This document shows positions 7,850-15,955 of a DNA stretch of 20,679 nt, piece after piece (position 1 is the stretch's first letter; each line of letters opens with the position of its first letter). The notes beneath the pieces are model-generated. The model ran no database searches and had not been told where the DNA came from. It saw only the letters and a list, made by a program, of their open reading frames with translations. The DNA is taken from positions 1-20,679 of the forward strand of contig DASXEH010000033.1 in the NCBI GenBank assembly GCA_036490215.1. Direction: 5' to 3'. The translations under genes and the position numbers were made by a program. The stretch is from JASHSH01 sp036490215. GTDB taxonomy: Bacteria > Pseudomonadota > Alphaproteobacteria > Rhodospirillales > Magnetospirillaceae.

Positions 7850-10096
7850 ATGAGCGATCTATCGACCGCCCCAGATACCACCGTAAGCCTCGATCAATTG
7901 ATTAAAGACGGCGTGGCCCATCATCAGGCCGGCCGGCTGGTCGAGGCCGAGCGCGCCTATCGCGCCGCCATTGCGACCGGTCCCACCTGCCCCGGTTTTA
8001 TTTTTGCCAATCTGGGTTCGATCTGCAGCAATGCCGGCCGATACGAAGAGGCGATGGCGCTCTATCGCTCGGCCCTGGAGCGCGAGCCCAACAATTTCGG
8101 CGCCTCGTTCAATCTCGGCAATGTGCTCGACCGGATGGGCGACACCGCCGGGGCACTGGACGCTTATCGCGAGGCCGCGGTGGCGAAGCCGGATTCGCCC
8201 GAAGCCTCGTTCCGCGCTGGGATGATGGCGCACAAACTGGGGTTGCGCGAAGCGGCGCTGGCCCATTTTTTGCGGACCAGCGAGATCGCGCCGCAACGCC
8301 CCGACCCCTGGTACAACGCCGCCCTGCTGCTCGAAGCGCTGCGCCGTTCGGACGAAGCCGAAGCCCATTACCGCAAGGCGATGGCGGTCGATCCCGATTT
8401 CGTCGAGGCCGGCAACAACCTAGCAGCGCTGTTGATCAAGCAGCATCGAGCCCGCGAAGCAGCCGAGATCTTCAGCGACATCGTGGCGCGCCGGCCCGAA
8501 TACATCCGCGCTTATATCAATCTGGCAAAACTCGCGCTGAGCGATTCGCCGGCCGAGGCCGAGCGCTGGGCGCGCAAAGCGCTCGAATTGGAGTCCGCCA
8601 ACCGCGACAGCCTGTTCGTGATCGCCAACGCGCTGACCCTGCTCGGCCGCCATGACGAAGCGATGACCTATCTGGCCCAGGCGCGCGGCACCGGCCCGGA
8701 TTCAATCGAGCTTCGGTTCTCCTCGGCGATCATGGGCCTGCCCGCGATCTATGATTCCGAACGCCAGATCGAAAGCGTGCGCGCGGCCTATCGCGAAGAC
8801 CTCCTCAGCCTGAAGCGCGACCTCGAGGGCAAGCCCGAGGTGCAGCGCATGCTGGGCGAAAGTGCGGTGGGGAACATGCACCCCTTCTACCTCGCCTATC
8901 AGCAGCGCAACGACCGCGAGTTGCAGGCGCTGTTGGGCGGCATCATCGGTCAGGCGATGGCGGCGCGTTACCCGGACTTCGCGGCGCCGTTGCCGAAACG
9001 CCCACGCGGCGAAGGCGAGAAGATTCGCGTCGGCGTCGCCTGCGGGTTCTTCCGCCTACACACGATCTGGAAATTGTTCGGCGGCTGGTTCCGCCATATC
9101 GACCGCTCGAAGTTCGAGTTGTTCGCCTATACGACCAACACCGATCGTGACAAGCTGACACCACAGGTGCTGGCCGGTTTCGATCACGCGACCGACGGTC
9201 CGCAGATGGAATTCGAGGCGCTCTGCCAGAAGATCAAAGACGACGCGCTACACGTGCTGATCTTCCCCGAGATCGGCATGGACCCGCTCACGGTGCGGCT
9301 GGCTTCGCTGCGTTTGGCGCCCGTGCAATGCACATCCTGGGGCCATCCCGAAACCACCGGGCTGGACACCATCGACTATGTGCTGACCAGCGCGTTGATG
9401 GAGCCCGAGGGTGCGACGGCGCATTACACCGAGACGCTGGTGCCGCTGCCTGGAATCGGCGTGTGCTACGAGCCGCTGCCGCTGCCCAAGATGCCGTTCG
9501 ACCCCGCGCGCTTCGGCATCGCGCCCGACGACATCATCTATCTCTGCTGCCAGTCGCTTTATAAATATCTGCCGCGCGACGACGGCATCTATCCCGCCAT
9601 CGCTCGCACAGTGCCGAAGGCCAAGTTCCTGTTCATCGGCGGCACCGGCATCGACCCTTTCCGCCGCCGGCTCGAACGCGCCTTCACCGCAGCCGGCCTC
9701 GACCCCGATCGCCATCTGGTGATGCTGCCCAAGCTCGGCCAGGCCGAATATCTCGGCCTCAATGACGCGGCGCATATCTATCTGGACAGCATCGGGTGGT
9801 CGGGCGGCAACACCACTTTCGAAGCGATCCTGGCCGGCTTGCCGATCGTGACGCGCGTCGGCGAGTTCATGCGCGGGCGACACACGATGGCGATGCTGAT
9901 CGCGATGGGCATGAGCGAGACGATCGCGCGGTCGGAAGACGATTACGTGGCGATTGCTTCAAAGCTGGGGACCGATATCGCCTGGCGCAACGGCGTCGCC
10001 GCCAGACTGCGCGAACGGCGCGTGCAGCTTTTCAACGATCGCGCCTCGGTGACGGCGCTCGAAGATTTTCTCATCACGCGCTGCGTGGCGCGTTGA
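7850..10096 (+). CDS. TPR / O-GlcNAc-transferase-like (GT41, SPINDLY) glycosyltransferase
   Basis: 748 residues and no signal peptide. Residues about 12-290 form some seven to eight tetratricopeptide repeats (for example NNFGASFNLGNVLDRMGDTA, DFVEAGNNLAALLIKQHRAR), the usual protein-acceptor platform. From about 340 comes the SPINDLY/OGT-like glycosyltransferase region: HPFYLAYQQRNDREL, VGVACGFFRLHTIWKLFGGW, FPEIGMDPLTVRLASLRLAP, QCTSWGHPETTGLDTIDYVL, CCQSLYKYLPRDDGIYP and the nucleotide-sugar loop GWSGGNTTFEAILAGLPIVT. The family transfers a sugar to Ser/Thr of proteins; Caulobacter FlmG, a flagellin glycosyltransferase, has the same two-part layout. Donor and target here are unknown and no sugar-biosynthesis or flagellin gene adjoins. 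The ATG at 7850 follows AGG at 7845-7847; a GTG directly before it is the alternative start. Confidence 0.85.
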   Translation: MSDLSTAPDTTVSLDQLIKDGVAHHQAGRLVEAERAYRAAIATGPTCPGFIFANLGSICSNAGRYEEAMALYRSALEREPNNFGASFNLGNVLDRMGDTAGALDAYREAAVAKPDSPEASFRAGMMAHKLGLREAALAHFLRTSEIAPQRPDPWYNAALLLEALRRSDEAEAHYRKAMAVDPDFVEAGNNLAALLIKQHRAREAAEIFSDIVARRPEYIRAYINLAKLALSDSPAEAERWARKALELESANRDSLFVIANALTLLGRHDEAMTYLAQARGTGPDSIELRFSSAIMGLPAIYDSERQIESVRAAYREDLLSLKRDLEGKPEVQRMLGESAVGNMHPFYLAYQQRNDRELQALLGGIIGQAMAARYPDFAAPLPKRPRGEGEKIRVGVACGFFRLHTIWKLFGGWFRHIDRSKFELFAYTTNTDRDKLTPQVLAGFDHATDGPQMEFEALCQKIKDDALHVLIFPEIGMDPLTVRLASLRLAPVQCTSWGHPETTGLDTIDYVLTSALMEPEGATAHYTETLVPLPGIGVCYEPLPLPKMPFDPARFGIAPDDIIYLCCQSLYKYLPRDDGIYPAIARTVPKAKFLFIGGTGIDPFRRRLERAFTAAGLDPDRHLVMLPKLGQAEYLGLNDAAHIYLDSIGWSGGNTTFEAILAGLPIVTRVGEFMRGRHTMAMLIAMGMSETIARSEDDYVAIASKLGTDIAWRNGVAARLRERRVQLFNDRASVTALEDFLITRCVAR

Positions 10097-10109
10097 TCCG
10101 AAAATAAGA

Positions 10110-10250
10110 GCGGCGGCGTGGTCGCCGAAAACCTGCTGGTAGCATAAGTCTCATCCCCATCGGAGGGTTTAGGACCGATGGGGACACGACCCTTGGGGGC
10201 TGCTACCGCCTCCGTGAGGAGGACAGGCTTACGACTAACCCCGCCGCCGC
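10110..10250 (+). ncRNA. Candidate structured small RNA, 6S-like outline
   Basis: Pairings seen by eye are as follows. A closing stem pairs 10110-10122 with 10238-10250 (12 pairs, one mismatch; GCGGCGGCG with CGCCGCCGC). CCTG 10132-10135 may pair with CAGG 10224-10227. GGTAGCA 10138-10144 pairs with TGCTACC 10201-10207. The apical stem TCCCCATCGG 10154-10163 pairs perfectly with 10175-10184 around an 11-base loop. A side hairpin CCTCC-GTGA-GGAGG occupies 10209-10222. A long rod with a central bubble whose 3' side carries a small hairpin, about 140 bases long, is the outline of 6S RNA, which sequesters sigma-70 RNA polymerase. Conserved primary sequence of 6S could not be confirmed. The element stands between convergent genes, so it is not a leader riboswitch. 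Strand is uncertain, since the structure is nearly symmetrical. Confidence 0.5.
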
Positions 10251-10253
10251 ATA

Positions 10254-10301
10254 GGTGACAGATGAGGAGGGCCGGACTGCTGAAGCCCCCCTCGCGTCAC
10301 C
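10254..10301. terminator. Hairpin between convergent genes, possible terminator
   Basis: GGTGAC (10254-10259) pairs with GTCACC (10296-10301), and GAGGAGGGC (10264-10272) pairs with GCCCCCCTC (10285-10293) with a single A-C mismatch. The hairpin overlaps the stop codon of the exported TPR gene on the minus strand and directly follows the candidate small RNA on the plus strand. There is no clear T run on either side, so intrinsic termination is only a suggestion. Confidence 0.4.
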
Positions 10302-10803
10302 ATCTCGCCGTCGATGCGTCGAGCAGACCGATCTGGTTGCCGCCGATCGCACCCTTCAGTTCCTTGTATTCGTCGCAGTTCTCACCGCAGAGCTTGTCGA
10401 GCAGCGCAAGCTGCTGGCGCGCCTTTTCGGTCTTGCCGGTCTGGACATAGAGTTCGCCCAGATATTCGTTGGCGCCGATGTGATCGGGCTCGATCGCCAG
10501 CGCCTTTTCATAGGCGGCCAGCGATTCGTCGTAGCGGCCGAGCATGCGGTCGGAGAAGCCGATATAGTTCCAGGCATTGGCGTTCTTCGGATCGCGGAAC
10601 ACGACCTGGTTGAGCAGGTCGATCGCGCCCTGGAAATCTTTCTTCTTCACCTTGTCGACGCCCTGCGAATATTGGGTGTCGTCTTTCTTCTTTTTCGAGT
10701 CGTCGCCGCTGCTGTCGCTGCCCGACGCCAAGGCGGCCACTGAAAAAGCCGTGGCGGCAATGAACGCCGTCGCCGCAATCGCGTGCCCAAAACGGAATGC
10801 CAT
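10297..10803 (-). CDS. Exported tetratricopeptide-repeat protein
   Basis: 168 residues. The N-terminus is a signal peptide (positive MAFRFGH, hydrophobic Ala-rich core to about residue 27, cleavage probable after ALA). A polar segment with consecutive lysines (KKKKDD) is next. Then come about three TPR units: QYSQGVDKVKKKDFQGAIDL, PKNANAWNYIGFSDRMLGRY and PDHIGANEYLGELYVQTGK. A C-terminal stretch contains one Cys pair (CGENC), which could form a disulfide in the periplasm. TPRs usually mediate protein contacts, and no catalytic motif is present, so a scaffold role is inferred. It is monocistronic and convergent with the upstream glycosyltransferase/RNA region. The minus-strand sequence AAGGGAGCATCGATATG gives a reasonable ribosome site for the ATG at 10803. 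Confidence 0.75.
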   Translation of the reverse strand: MAFRFGHAIAATAFIAATAFSVAALASGSDSSGDDSKKKKDDTQYSQGVDKVKKKDFQGAIDLLNQVVFRDPKNANAWNYIGFSDRMLGRYDESLAAYEKALAIEPDHIGANEYLGELYVQTGKTEKARQQLALLDKLCGENCDEYKELKGAIGGNQIGLLDASTARW

Positions 10804-10878
10804 ATCGATGCTCCCTTATGGCTGGTACGGATGCGCCCCAGACTACGCGCTCCAGCCTCCAAGAGCGATGACTCGCAT

Positions 10879-10900
10879 CGCCGGGGTCTTATTCCCGGCG
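10879..10900 (-). terminator. Possible terminator hairpin after the CoA-transferase gene
   Basis: CGCCGGG (10879-10885) and CCCGGCG (10894-10900) form a 7-bp GC stem around an 8-base loop, 27 bases beyond the CoA-transferase stop codon. A second stem, GCGATG (10865-10870) with CATCGC (10876-10881), overlaps its 5' edge, so the two are mutually exclusive. No T run follows. On the minus strand this lies in the 5' region of the exported TPR gene and might be part of its leader. Confidence 0.3.
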
Positions 10901-10926
10901 GCGTGCATGATTGAAAGAAGATGCGC

Positions 10927-12171
10927 TTAGACGATCCCGGCGGCGCGCAGGCGATCGATAGCCGTTTGATCCAGGCCGAGATCCTTCAGGATCGCATCCG
11001 TATCCTGGCCGAGCCGGGGCGGTGCCGTGACGTTTTCGGGACTCTTCCCGGCTTCGCGCAGGGGTGAGGCCACGCCAGGCAACGTGCTGCCATCGGGACG
11101 CACAACCTTCGTCGCCAAACCCCGCGCCTGGGCCTGAACATCGGCGAAACTTTGCGCGATCGAATTGATCGGCCCGGCGGGAACACCGGCCGCCTCCAAA
11201 CCTTCGAGCCAGAAGCCGACCGGCTTGGCCGCGATCAGGGCGGCCAGACGGCCCACAAGGTCGATGCGGTTGGCGACACGCGCCGGATTGGTGGCGAAGC
11301 GCGCATCGCGCGCGAGTTCCGGCACGCCGGCGAGTTCGCAGAGCTTGGCAAACTGCCCGTCATTGCCGACCGCGATGACGATATGCCCATCGGCGGCGGC
11401 GAAAGCCTGATAGGGCACGATGTTGGGATGAGAATTGCCCATCCGGCCCGGCGGCTTGCCGGAGACGAGGTAGTTGAGCGCCTGGTTGGCCAGCGTCGCC
11501 ACCTGGACATCGAACAGCGCGAGATCGAGATGCTTGCCCTGGCCGGTGTCGCGCGCGACCGGCAACGCCGCGAGGATGCCGATCGTCGCATAGAGACCGG
11601 TCATGACATCGGCCAGCGCCACGCCGACCTTCATCGGCTCGCCGCCCGGAGCGTTTTCGGGGGCACCGGTGACGCTCATCAACCCGCCCATCGCCTGAAT
11701 CATAAAGTCATAGCCGGCGCGGGACGCGTAGGGACCATCCTGACCAAAGCCAGTGATCGAGGCGTAGACCAGCTTCGGGTTGCGGGCGGCCAGGGTCGCG
11801 TAATCGAGCCCGTAGCGCACCAGCCCGCCGACCTTGAAGTTCTCGATGACCACATCGGCCGAGTCGATCAGCTGGCGTGTCAACTCGGCACCCTGGGGCT
11901 GGGCGAAGTCGATGGTGAGCGACCGCTTGCCCCGATTGGTCGAGAGGAAATAAGCGGAAAGATCGGTGATCGTCTGCCCGGCCTCGTCCTTCGCATAGGG
12001 CGGACCCCAGGCGCGGGTATCGTCACCACCCTGAGGACGTTCGACTTTTATAACCTCGGCGCCCAGATCGGCGAGCGTCTGCCCGGCCCACGGCCCCGCC
12101 AGCACGCGCGCCAGTTCGACGACGCGCACCCCCGCCAAGGCATGACCCAGTGCTTTCGTCACGGGTTCCAT
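10927..12171 (-). CDS. Family III CoA-transferase (CaiB/BaiF)
   Basis: 414 residues. Hallmarks of the interlocked-dimer CoA-transferases and racemases are clear: LAGVRVVELARVLAGPWAGQ, LADLGAEVIKVERPQGGDDT, FLSTNRGKRSLTIDF, VVIENFKVGGLVRYGLDY, YASITGFGQDGPYASRAGYD and GPINSIAQSFADVQAQARG. D155 in GYDFMIQAMGG aligns with the catalytic aspartate of the family (Asp169 of formyl-CoA transferase, Asp156 of mycobacterial alpha-methylacyl-CoA racemase). It would move CoA between carboxylic acids; the substrate cannot be told from sequence. The ATG at 12171 abuts a GAGGG. A GTG three codons on, at 12162, has that site at a more normal distance and is a credible alternative. A longer in-frame extension upstream lacks family similarity. 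Confidence 0.88.
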   Translation of the reverse strand: MEPVTKALGHALAGVRVVELARVLAGPWAGQTLADLGAEVIKVERPQGGDDTRAWGPPYAKDEAGQTITDLSAYFLSTNRGKRSLTIDFAQPQGAELTRQLIDSADVVIENFKVGGLVRYGLDYATLAARNPKLVYASITGFGQDGPYASRAGYDFMIQAMGGLMSVTGAPENAPGGEPMKVGVALADVMTGLYATIGILAALPVARDTGQGKHLDLALFDVQVATLANQALNYLVSGKPPGRMGNSHPNIVPYQAFAAADGHIVIAVGNDGQFAKLCELAGVPELARDARFATNPARVANRIDLVGRLAALIAAKPVGFWLEGLEAAGVPAGPINSIAQSFADVQAQARGLATKVVRPDGSTLPGVASPLREAGKSPENVTAPPRLGQDTDAILKDLGLDQTAIDRLRAAGIV

Positions 12172-12357
12172 CCCTCGACTGCCCCGATTTCCGCCATCAT
12201 CGGCGCATCGAATCGGGGGCGGTGCATGGCGTCCTGGGTGTGTGGCATGAGCATTCTCGGGCGGGCGATTCCGCCAGCCGATCATCTGGCGGTTCAAGCG
12301 GCATTCGGCCGCAACCTAGCAGCCCGTTGGGATTCGGCAAGCATGGCCGACCCCCTT

Positions 12358-12382
12358 AAAAATTGCGAGATCGGCAATTTTT
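12358..12382. promoter_or_regulatory. AT-rich perfect hairpin in the divergent spacer
   Basis: AAAAATTGC (12358-12366) and GCAATTTTT (12374-12382) form a perfect 9-bp inverted repeat around a 7-base loop. It sits in the 318-base non-coding spacer (12172-12489) between the divergent CoA-transferase and OmpA-domain genes. It could be a dimer-binding operator or, on the plus strand, a terminator-like attenuator about 108 bases before the OmpA-domain start codon. I see no other firm element in this spacer apart from a weak TTGTGA-N18-TACTGT promoter candidate at 12420-12449. Confidence 0.4.
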
Positions 12383-12489
12383 CCCGTCAAAATGGCTTTT
12401 CATACAGTCGGCAAACGAGTTGTGAGGATGGATGCCCTTGCGGTACTGTGGCGCTTCGTGGGACCGCAAAAAACAAGGCGGAACAGGCG

Positions 12490-13629
12490 GTGAGGATCGT
12501 CGGCTATTGTGAGGCGGCAGTATTGCTGGGCTTAGGCTTGGCAGCGGCCAATTTTACCCAAGCGGCGGCGCAAACCACCGTGGTTGGGGGCGATGGCCGC
12601 CCGGCCGTGACTGTGGATCGCTCGGTGCTGGATAGCCTGGGGCCGACGCCGACCTTGCCTGACCTTCTATTAGGCAAGCAGCCATCGAACCCGCCCCGCA
12701 CTGCCGTGAAACTGCACCGCCCAACCGGCAAACCGGCCATCGCGGCAATCAAGCCGGCCACCAGTTCCAAATCCAAGGCTGTGGCCAGCAGCGCGCCGAA
12801 AGCGCCGAAGCCGGCCAAAACGGTGACCGCCAAGGCGGCGCCCAAGCCTGCGGCGAAAGCCATGGCCAAGGTCGAGCCCAAACCGAAATCGACTTCCGCC
12901 AAGTCCGAGATCAAGGTGGCCGGCGAACCGACCACGCCGGCACTCGAAGCCGCCCGTAAGAAGCTGGCCTCCAATTTCGACGTGCCGCCGGCGCCGCCGA
13001 AACTGGCCCCGGGCGCTGGCGCCAATGCCGATGTGCCGGGTGGCATGGTCGAGTCGACACCCGCACCGACCCCGGCGCCCACCAAAGCCGCGCAGGCTGC
13101 ACCAACGCCAAGCAAGTCACTGACGCCGAGTGCGCCCGCGCCCCAGAAGCTGGCCGCGGCAGAGCCCGCTCCTACTCCCGCACCGGCGGCACCCGCGGCA
13201 TCGAATGCGGCCCCGGCTGCACCGCCCGCTCCTGCGGCCAAAGCCGAACCCGCGTCGAGCCAATCGAAAATCGCGCTGCTGACGCCGCCGCCGACCAACA
13301 CGACCACCGCCGACGGCGGCACCCAGGTTACGATCCCGTTCGCCAAGGATGGTGCGTCGTTGAGCGATGACGCGCGTGGTGCGCTGGGCAGCGTGGCCAA
13401 AAGCGCGCTCGCCGACGCGGCGATCCAGATTCAGGTTCTGGCCTATGCCTCGGGCGACGAGGACAACGCCAGCAAAGCGCGGCGCCTGTCGCTGTCGCGG
13501 GCACTCGCGGTGCGGTCGTATCTGATCGATCAGGGTGTGCACAGCACCCGGATCGAAGTGCGCGCACTGGGCAACAAAGTGCCGGAAGGCCCCGCCGATC
13601 GGGTCGATCTGGTAGAGCAGAAGCATTAA
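12490..13629 (+). CDS. Exported Ala/Pro-rich protein with C-terminal OmpA-like domain
   Basis: 379 residues from a GTG start. The reading frame is open far upstream, antisense to the CoA-transferase gene. The GTG at 12490 is chosen because it follows AAGGCGGA and begins a good signal peptide (core AAVLLGLGLAAANF, cleavage near AQAA/AAQ at about 28). A short conserved-looking segment (VLDSLGPTPTLPDLLLGKQP) is followed by a long Ala/Pro/Lys linker (about 80-260) and an OmpA-like domain (about 278-376; VTIPFAKDGASLSDDA, RRLSLSRALAVRSYLIDQGV). The usual NRRVEI end is replaced by ADRVDLV, so peptidoglycan binding may be weakened. It lies 51 bases before a MotA-like gene in a four-gene unit, suggesting a periplasmic partner of that channel complex. 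Confidence 0.75.
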   Translation: MRIVGYCEAAVLLGLGLAAANFTQAAAQTTVVGGDGRPAVTVDRSVLDSLGPTPTLPDLLLGKQPSNPPRTAVKLHRPTGKPAIAAIKPATSSKSKAVASSAPKAPKPAKTVTAKAAPKPAAKAMAKVEPKPKSTSAKSEIKVAGEPTTPALEAARKKLASNFDVPPAPPKLAPGAGANADVPGGMVESTPAPTPAPTKAAQAAPTPSKSLTPSAPAPQKLAAAEPAPTPAPAAPAASNAAPAAPPAPAAKAEPASSQSKIALLTPPPTNTTTADGGTQVTIPFAKDGASLSDDARGALGSVAKSALADAAIQIQVLAYASGDEDNASKARRLSLSRALAVRSYLIDQGVHSTRIEVRALGNKVPEGPADRVDLVEQKH

Positions 13630-13680
13630 CGACGCGGGTTAGCCGCGCGACTTCAGGACCCCTCGAACGGACCGGTGCCG

Positions 13681-14847
13681 ATGACTCGCCCTTTCCGCTA
13701 TCTCCTCCGGATGATGATCTTCCTGGCTGCCGTGATCATAGTGGTCGGCGCCCTCGAAGCCGGATTGCAGAAAGCCTTTTCGCATAACGTCGCGCTGAAT
13801 TCGCTGATCCTGTTGGTCCTGCTGTTCGGCATCGGGCTGAACTTCCGCCGCGTCGTCGTGCTGAACCGCGAAGTGCGCTGGGTGGAAGATTATCGCCGCG
13901 GCCAGCCGCAGATTTCCGCTTCGACGCCGAAGCTGCTCGCGCCGCTGGCGACGATGCTGGGCGAGCGGCGCGACCGTTTCAATCTGACGCCGCTGACCAT
14001 GCGCTCGCTGCTCGACGGCCTGTCGTCGCGCTTCGACGAATCCCATGAGATGGCGGTCTATTTCACCGGGCTGATGATCTTCCTTGGTCTGCTCGGCACC
14101 TTCTGGGGCTTGAGCCAGACGATTGGATCGATCGGCGATGTGATCCGCAATCTGAGCTCCGCCGGCGACGACCCACAGTCTGCATTCGCGGGATTGAAGC
14201 AGGGTTTGGAGACGCCGCTCTCAGGCATGGGTACGGCCTTCTCGACCTCGCTGATCGGCCTGGCCGGTTCGCTGGTGCTGGGCTTCCTCGATCTGCAGGC
14301 CGTCGGCGCACAGAACGCCTTCTACAACGATCTCGAAGACTGGCTGTCGGCGCAGACCAAGATTTCGGCCGGCACCGGTATCGGCGACTCGGGCGATCAA
14401 TCGGTGCCTGCCTATATCCAGGCGCTGCTGGAACAAACCGCCGACAGTTTGGACAATCTGCAGCGCGTGATCGCGCGCGGCGAAGAAAGCCGCATCGCCA
14501 GCAACACGAACCTGCGCGCCCTGACCGAGCGGCTGACGACGCTGGCCGACCAGATGAAGACCGAGCAGAGTCTGATGCTGAAACTGGCCGAGAGCCAGAT
14601 GGAAATGAAGCCGATCCTGCAGCGCCTCGCCGAAGGCCGCGGCCAGCAGGGCATCGACGAAGGCACACGCGGCCATATCCGCAATATCGATTCGTCGCTG
14701 GCGCGCCTGGTCGAGGAATCCGGTTCGGCGCGCGACGAGATGGTGCGCGATATCAGAAACGAATTCCGTCTGCTGACCCGCACCATCGCCGTGCTGGCGG
14801 AAGACGAGAATCAAGGCCCCGACCTGCGCGCCCCCAGGGATCGGTAG
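13681..14847 (+). CDS. MotA/TolQ/ExbB-like proton channel subunit
   Basis: 388 residues. Four membrane segments are apparent: about 8-28, 38-56, 125-148 (MAVYFTGLMIFLGLLGTFWG) and 183-205 (MGTAFSTSLIGLAGSLVLGF), with a cytoplasmic loop between the second and third as in MotA-family proteins. The third and fourth segments hold the small-residue channel signature. After residue 215 comes a long helical cytoplasmic tail with heptad-like runs (LTERLTTLADQMKTEQ) that MotA and ExbB lack but which ZorA of Zorya defence has in longer form. The stop is 3 bases before the MotB-like start, so the two are surely co-translated. Five such subunits around two MotB-like helices is the known family stoichiometry. 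An in-frame GTG at 13675 is an alternative start. Confidence 0.8.
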   Translation: MTRPFRYLLRMMIFLAAVIIVVGALEAGLQKAFSHNVALNSLILLVLLFGIGLNFRRVVVLNREVRWVEDYRRGQPQISASTPKLLAPLATMLGERRDRFNLTPLTMRSLLDGLSSRFDESHEMAVYFTGLMIFLGLLGTFWGLSQTIGSIGDVIRNLSSAGDDPQSAFAGLKQGLETPLSGMGTAFSTSLIGLAGSLVLGFLDLQAVGAQNAFYNDLEDWLSAQTKISAGTGIGDSGDQSVPAYIQALLEQTADSLDNLQRVIARGEESRIASNTNLRALTERLTTLADQMKTEQSLMLKLAESQMEMKPILQRLAEGRGQQGIDEGTRGHIRNIDSSLARLVEESGSARDEMVRDIRNEFRLLTRTIAVLAEDENQGPDLRAPRDR

Positions 14848-14850
14848 TCC

Positions 14851-15948
14851 ATGCCCGCGGGCTCGCGCCGCGGACGCGGCAGCATCAACATATGGCCGGG
14901 CTTCGTCGATGCCCTGGCCTCGCTGCTGCTGGTCATCATCTTTGTCCTGCTGGTCTTCATCCTCACCCAGTTCTATCTGGGCCAGGTTCTGTCGGGCCGC
15001 GACCAGACGATCACGCGGCTTTCGAAACAGCTCAACGACCTCACCGACCTGCTCGACCTCGAACGCTCGAACAATGCAGAGCTGAAGGTCAATATCGGCA
15101 AGCTGACCGAACAGCTGTCAGCCTCGACCGCCGCGCGCGATGCGCTGCAGGCCCAGGCCAACCAGAATTCAGAAGACCATCAGAAGGTGGCGATGCTGCA
15201 GAACGACGTCGAGGCACTGAAAGCGCTGAAGGCGGAGTTGGAAAAGAAAGTCGCCGATCTCGGCGCCCAGGCGGCCGAAGCACAAGGCCAGCTGGCGCAG
15301 GAGAAGGATATTTCGGAATCGGCACGCGCCCAGGCCGCGCTGCTCAATCAGCAGCTCGAAGCGCTGAAGGCCGAGATGGCAAGACTTAACGCGGCGCTGG
15401 ATGCCAGCGAGACACACGACAAGAGCGAGCAGACGCAGATCGCCGATCTCGGCAAGCGGCTCAACGAAGCGCTGGCCAGCAAGGTCGAGGAGCTGCAGCG
15501 CTACCGTTCGGACTTCTTTGGCCGGCTGCGGCAGATCATCGGCGACAAGCCGGGTATCCGCATCGAGGGCGACCGCTTCATCTTCCAATCCGAGCTTCTG
15601 TTCGCTTCGGGTTCGGCCGATATCAGCGACGCGGGCAAGGCGCAGCTGGCCGATCTCGCCAAGACCGTGTTGCAGGTGACGACGCAGATCCCGACCGATA
15701 TCCCGTGGGTGCTGCGCATCGATGGCCATACCGACAAGGTGCCGATCAACACGATCCTGTTCCCGTCGAACTGGGATCTGTCGGTGGCGCGCGCCCTGGC
15801 CGTGGTGAAGTATCTCGTCTCGCAGGGCCTGCCGGCCGACCATCTGGCCGCCGCCGGCTTCGGTGAATTCGATCCGATCGACAAGGGCACCACACCCGAC
15901 GCCTACGCCAAGAACCGGCGCATCGAAATCCGCCTCGACTCGCGATAA
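14851..15948 (+). CDS. MotB-like peptidoglycan-binding motor subunit with coiled coil
   Basis: 365 residues. A short basic N-terminus leads to INIWPGFVDALASLLLVIIF, with D20 at the membrane entry in the position of the proton-carrying aspartate of MotB (Asp32 in E. coli). A single membrane helix spans about 21-46. Residues 50-215 are a long periplasmic coiled coil rich in Leu, Gln, Glu and Ala. Residues 240-363 form an OmpA/MotB domain with LLFASGSADISDAGKAQL, RIDGHTDKVPI, WDLSVARALAVVKYL and NRRIEIRL, containing the conserved peptidoglycan-contacting Asp and Arg. Together with the MotA-like gene it should form a proton-driven stator anchored to the wall across the periplasm. The coiled coil is longer than in MotB, suggesting a more distant anchor point. 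The purpose of the motor is unknown. Confidence 0.82.
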   Translation: MPAGSRRGRGSINIWPGFVDALASLLLVIIFVLLVFILTQFYLGQVLSGRDQTITRLSKQLNDLTDLLDLERSNNAELKVNIGKLTEQLSASTAARDALQAQANQNSEDHQKVAMLQNDVEALKALKAELEKKVADLGAQAAEAQGQLAQEKDISESARAQAALLNQQLEALKAEMARLNAALDASETHDKSEQTQIADLGKRLNEALASKVEELQRYRSDFFGRLRQIIGDKPGIRIEGDRFIFQSELLFASGSADISDAGKAQLADLAKTVLQVTTQIPTDIPWVLRIDGHTDKVPINTILFPSNWDLSVARALAVVKYLVSQGLPADHLAAAGFGEFDPIDKGTTPDAYAKNRRIEIRLDSR

Positions 15949-15955
15949 AGCGGCG

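Noticed and set aside
10110..10250. SRP RNA, tmRNA, RNase P RNA or a known riboswitch
   Set aside because: None of their core motifs that I know is visible (for example the SRP GGAAGG tetraloop region, or cobalamin and TPP boxes), and no gene lies downstream in sense for a riboswitch.
11152..12489. Upstream extension of the OmpA-domain reading frame
   Set aside because: The extension is antisense to the CoA-transferase gene and has no exported-protein character; a signal peptide with a ribosome site begins at the GTG at 12490.
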